A DNA stretch of 64,000 bases from Nocardioides pantholopis (lineage in GTDB: Bacteria > Actinomycetota > Actinomycetes > Propionibacteriales > Nocardioidaceae). Position 1 is the stretch's first letter. Every line of letters begins with the position of its first letter. Position numbers and translations under genes: made by a program. Positions 63,697-64,000 of the stretch are shown here, piece after piece. The stretch is taken from positions 3,411,501 to 3,475,500 of the forward strand of contig NZ_CP033324.1 of assembly GCF_003710085.1 (NCBI RefSeq), read 5' to 3'. The notes under the pieces were generated by a model that was not told where the DNA came from, did no database searches, and was given only the letters and a program-made list of their open reading frames with translations.

Positions 63697-64000
63697 CCGC
63701 ACAGCTGGCCCCGGCGCTGGTCGCCGTGCTGACCCTGGCGCTGGCCGTCGCCCTCGCGGCGTACGTCGCGGCGCCGGCGCTCGCGCACGCCCTGGCTCGG
63801 CGCCGGGGTCGGGCTTCCGGCGTCTCGCTGCCCGCGCGGGCCGCTCTGGCCGCGGCACCGCACGTCGACGTGCTGGTCGTCGACGCCGCGGCGGTCACCA
63901 CCGGGCGGCTCCGGGTGGTCGACGTCGCGCCGGCGCGCGCCGGGGACGAGCGGAACCTGCGCTGGTTCGCCGGCGCGCTGGGGCACGGCGCCGAGGACCC
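63693..64000 (+). CDS. Membrane protein resembling a degenerate P-type ATPase, C-terminus beyond window edge
   Basis: At least 102 codons from ATG 63693, overlapping the PucR stop (ATGA) and running off the right edge. An N-terminal transmembrane region (LAPALVAVLTLALAVALAAYVAA) is followed by VDVLVVDAAAVTTGRLRVV and ERNLRWFAGALGHGAEDP. This tracks the P-type ATPase phosphorylation region ('VxxDKTGTLTTG', then 'FAGALExxSEHP'), but the DKTGT motif reads DAAAV. It could therefore bind a nucleotide but not form the phospho-intermediate. The assignment rests on two short segments, and the rest is unseen. Confidence 0.5.
   Translation, partial: MTAQLAPALVAVLTLALAVALAAYVAAPALAHALARRRGRASGVSLPARAALAAAPHVDVLVVDAAAVTTGRLRVVDVAPARAGDERNLRWFAGALGHGAED

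Overview
The window is very GC-rich, gene-dense chromosomal DNA from an actinobacterium. Gene content and style suggest Nocardioides or a close relative (Nocardioidaceae): an XPB-type helicase with its WYL-like partner, a full mce locus, an actinobacterial SOS box, CIRCE elements, ATGA/GTGA gene overlaps, and many copies of a short intergenic repeat starting GGTGGTCGAGCC. I see no rRNA, tRNA, CRISPR array, complete insertion sequence or phage region. The genus is inferred, not proven.

Layout. 1-7.8 kb: an FHA protein (cut by the window edge) and a PP2C phosphatase; divergently, a helicase-associated WYL-like protein and the XPB helicase; then small membrane proteins and a decayed patch with a short inverted-repeat insert. 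7.8-13.6 kb: housekeeping genes (a GyrA-like mini-protein, methyltransferase, serA, MpaB-type oxygenase, HD protein, cutC with a DUF4031 gene, a GntR/HutC regulator). 13.7-18.3 kb: a MacB/FtsX ABC exporter pair, divergent from an AlkB-like dioxygenase with a perfect LexA box.

18.3-39.4 kb is a long run of minus-strand genes built around molybdenum enzymes. narKGHJI encodes a membrane-bound respiratory nitrate reductase and its transporter. It is followed by a coupled set: zinc-ribbon protein, ECF sigma factor, membrane protein (likely its anti-sigma partner) and MobA/MocA-like nucleotidyltransferase. Next come the xanthine/CO-dehydrogenase maturation genes (MoxR, CoxE-type VWA, XdhC), a cupin, a lipoprotein hydrolase and a GAF regulator. 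Last are coxS-L-M-G, whose large subunit carries the form II active-site loop. 39.6-41.4 kb: groEL with two tandem CIRCE elements. 41.4-44.3 kb: an ATP-grasp gene and two YCII genes coupled to an ECF42-type sigma factor that appears to start at CTG.

44.3-55 kb is one tightly overlapping mce operon: an ATPase-permease fusion, a second permease, mceA-F and two Mce-associated membrane proteins. It is divergent from a PucR-family regulator. The 0.7-kb region between them holds a block of inverted repeats bracketed by two CTTGT-N10-ACAAG palindromes. 56.9-64 kb: a GIY-YIG protein embedded in repeats, four secreted proteins of unknown function, a second PucR-family regulator, and the start of a membrane protein resembling a P-type ATPase whose phosphorylation motif is lost.

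The points most worth following up are the MceG-YrbE fusion with its putative PucR-regulated control region, the LexA box before the AlkB-like gene, the CTG-start sigma factor, the repeat-embedded GIY-YIG gene, and the degenerate P-type ATPase coupled to a regulator.
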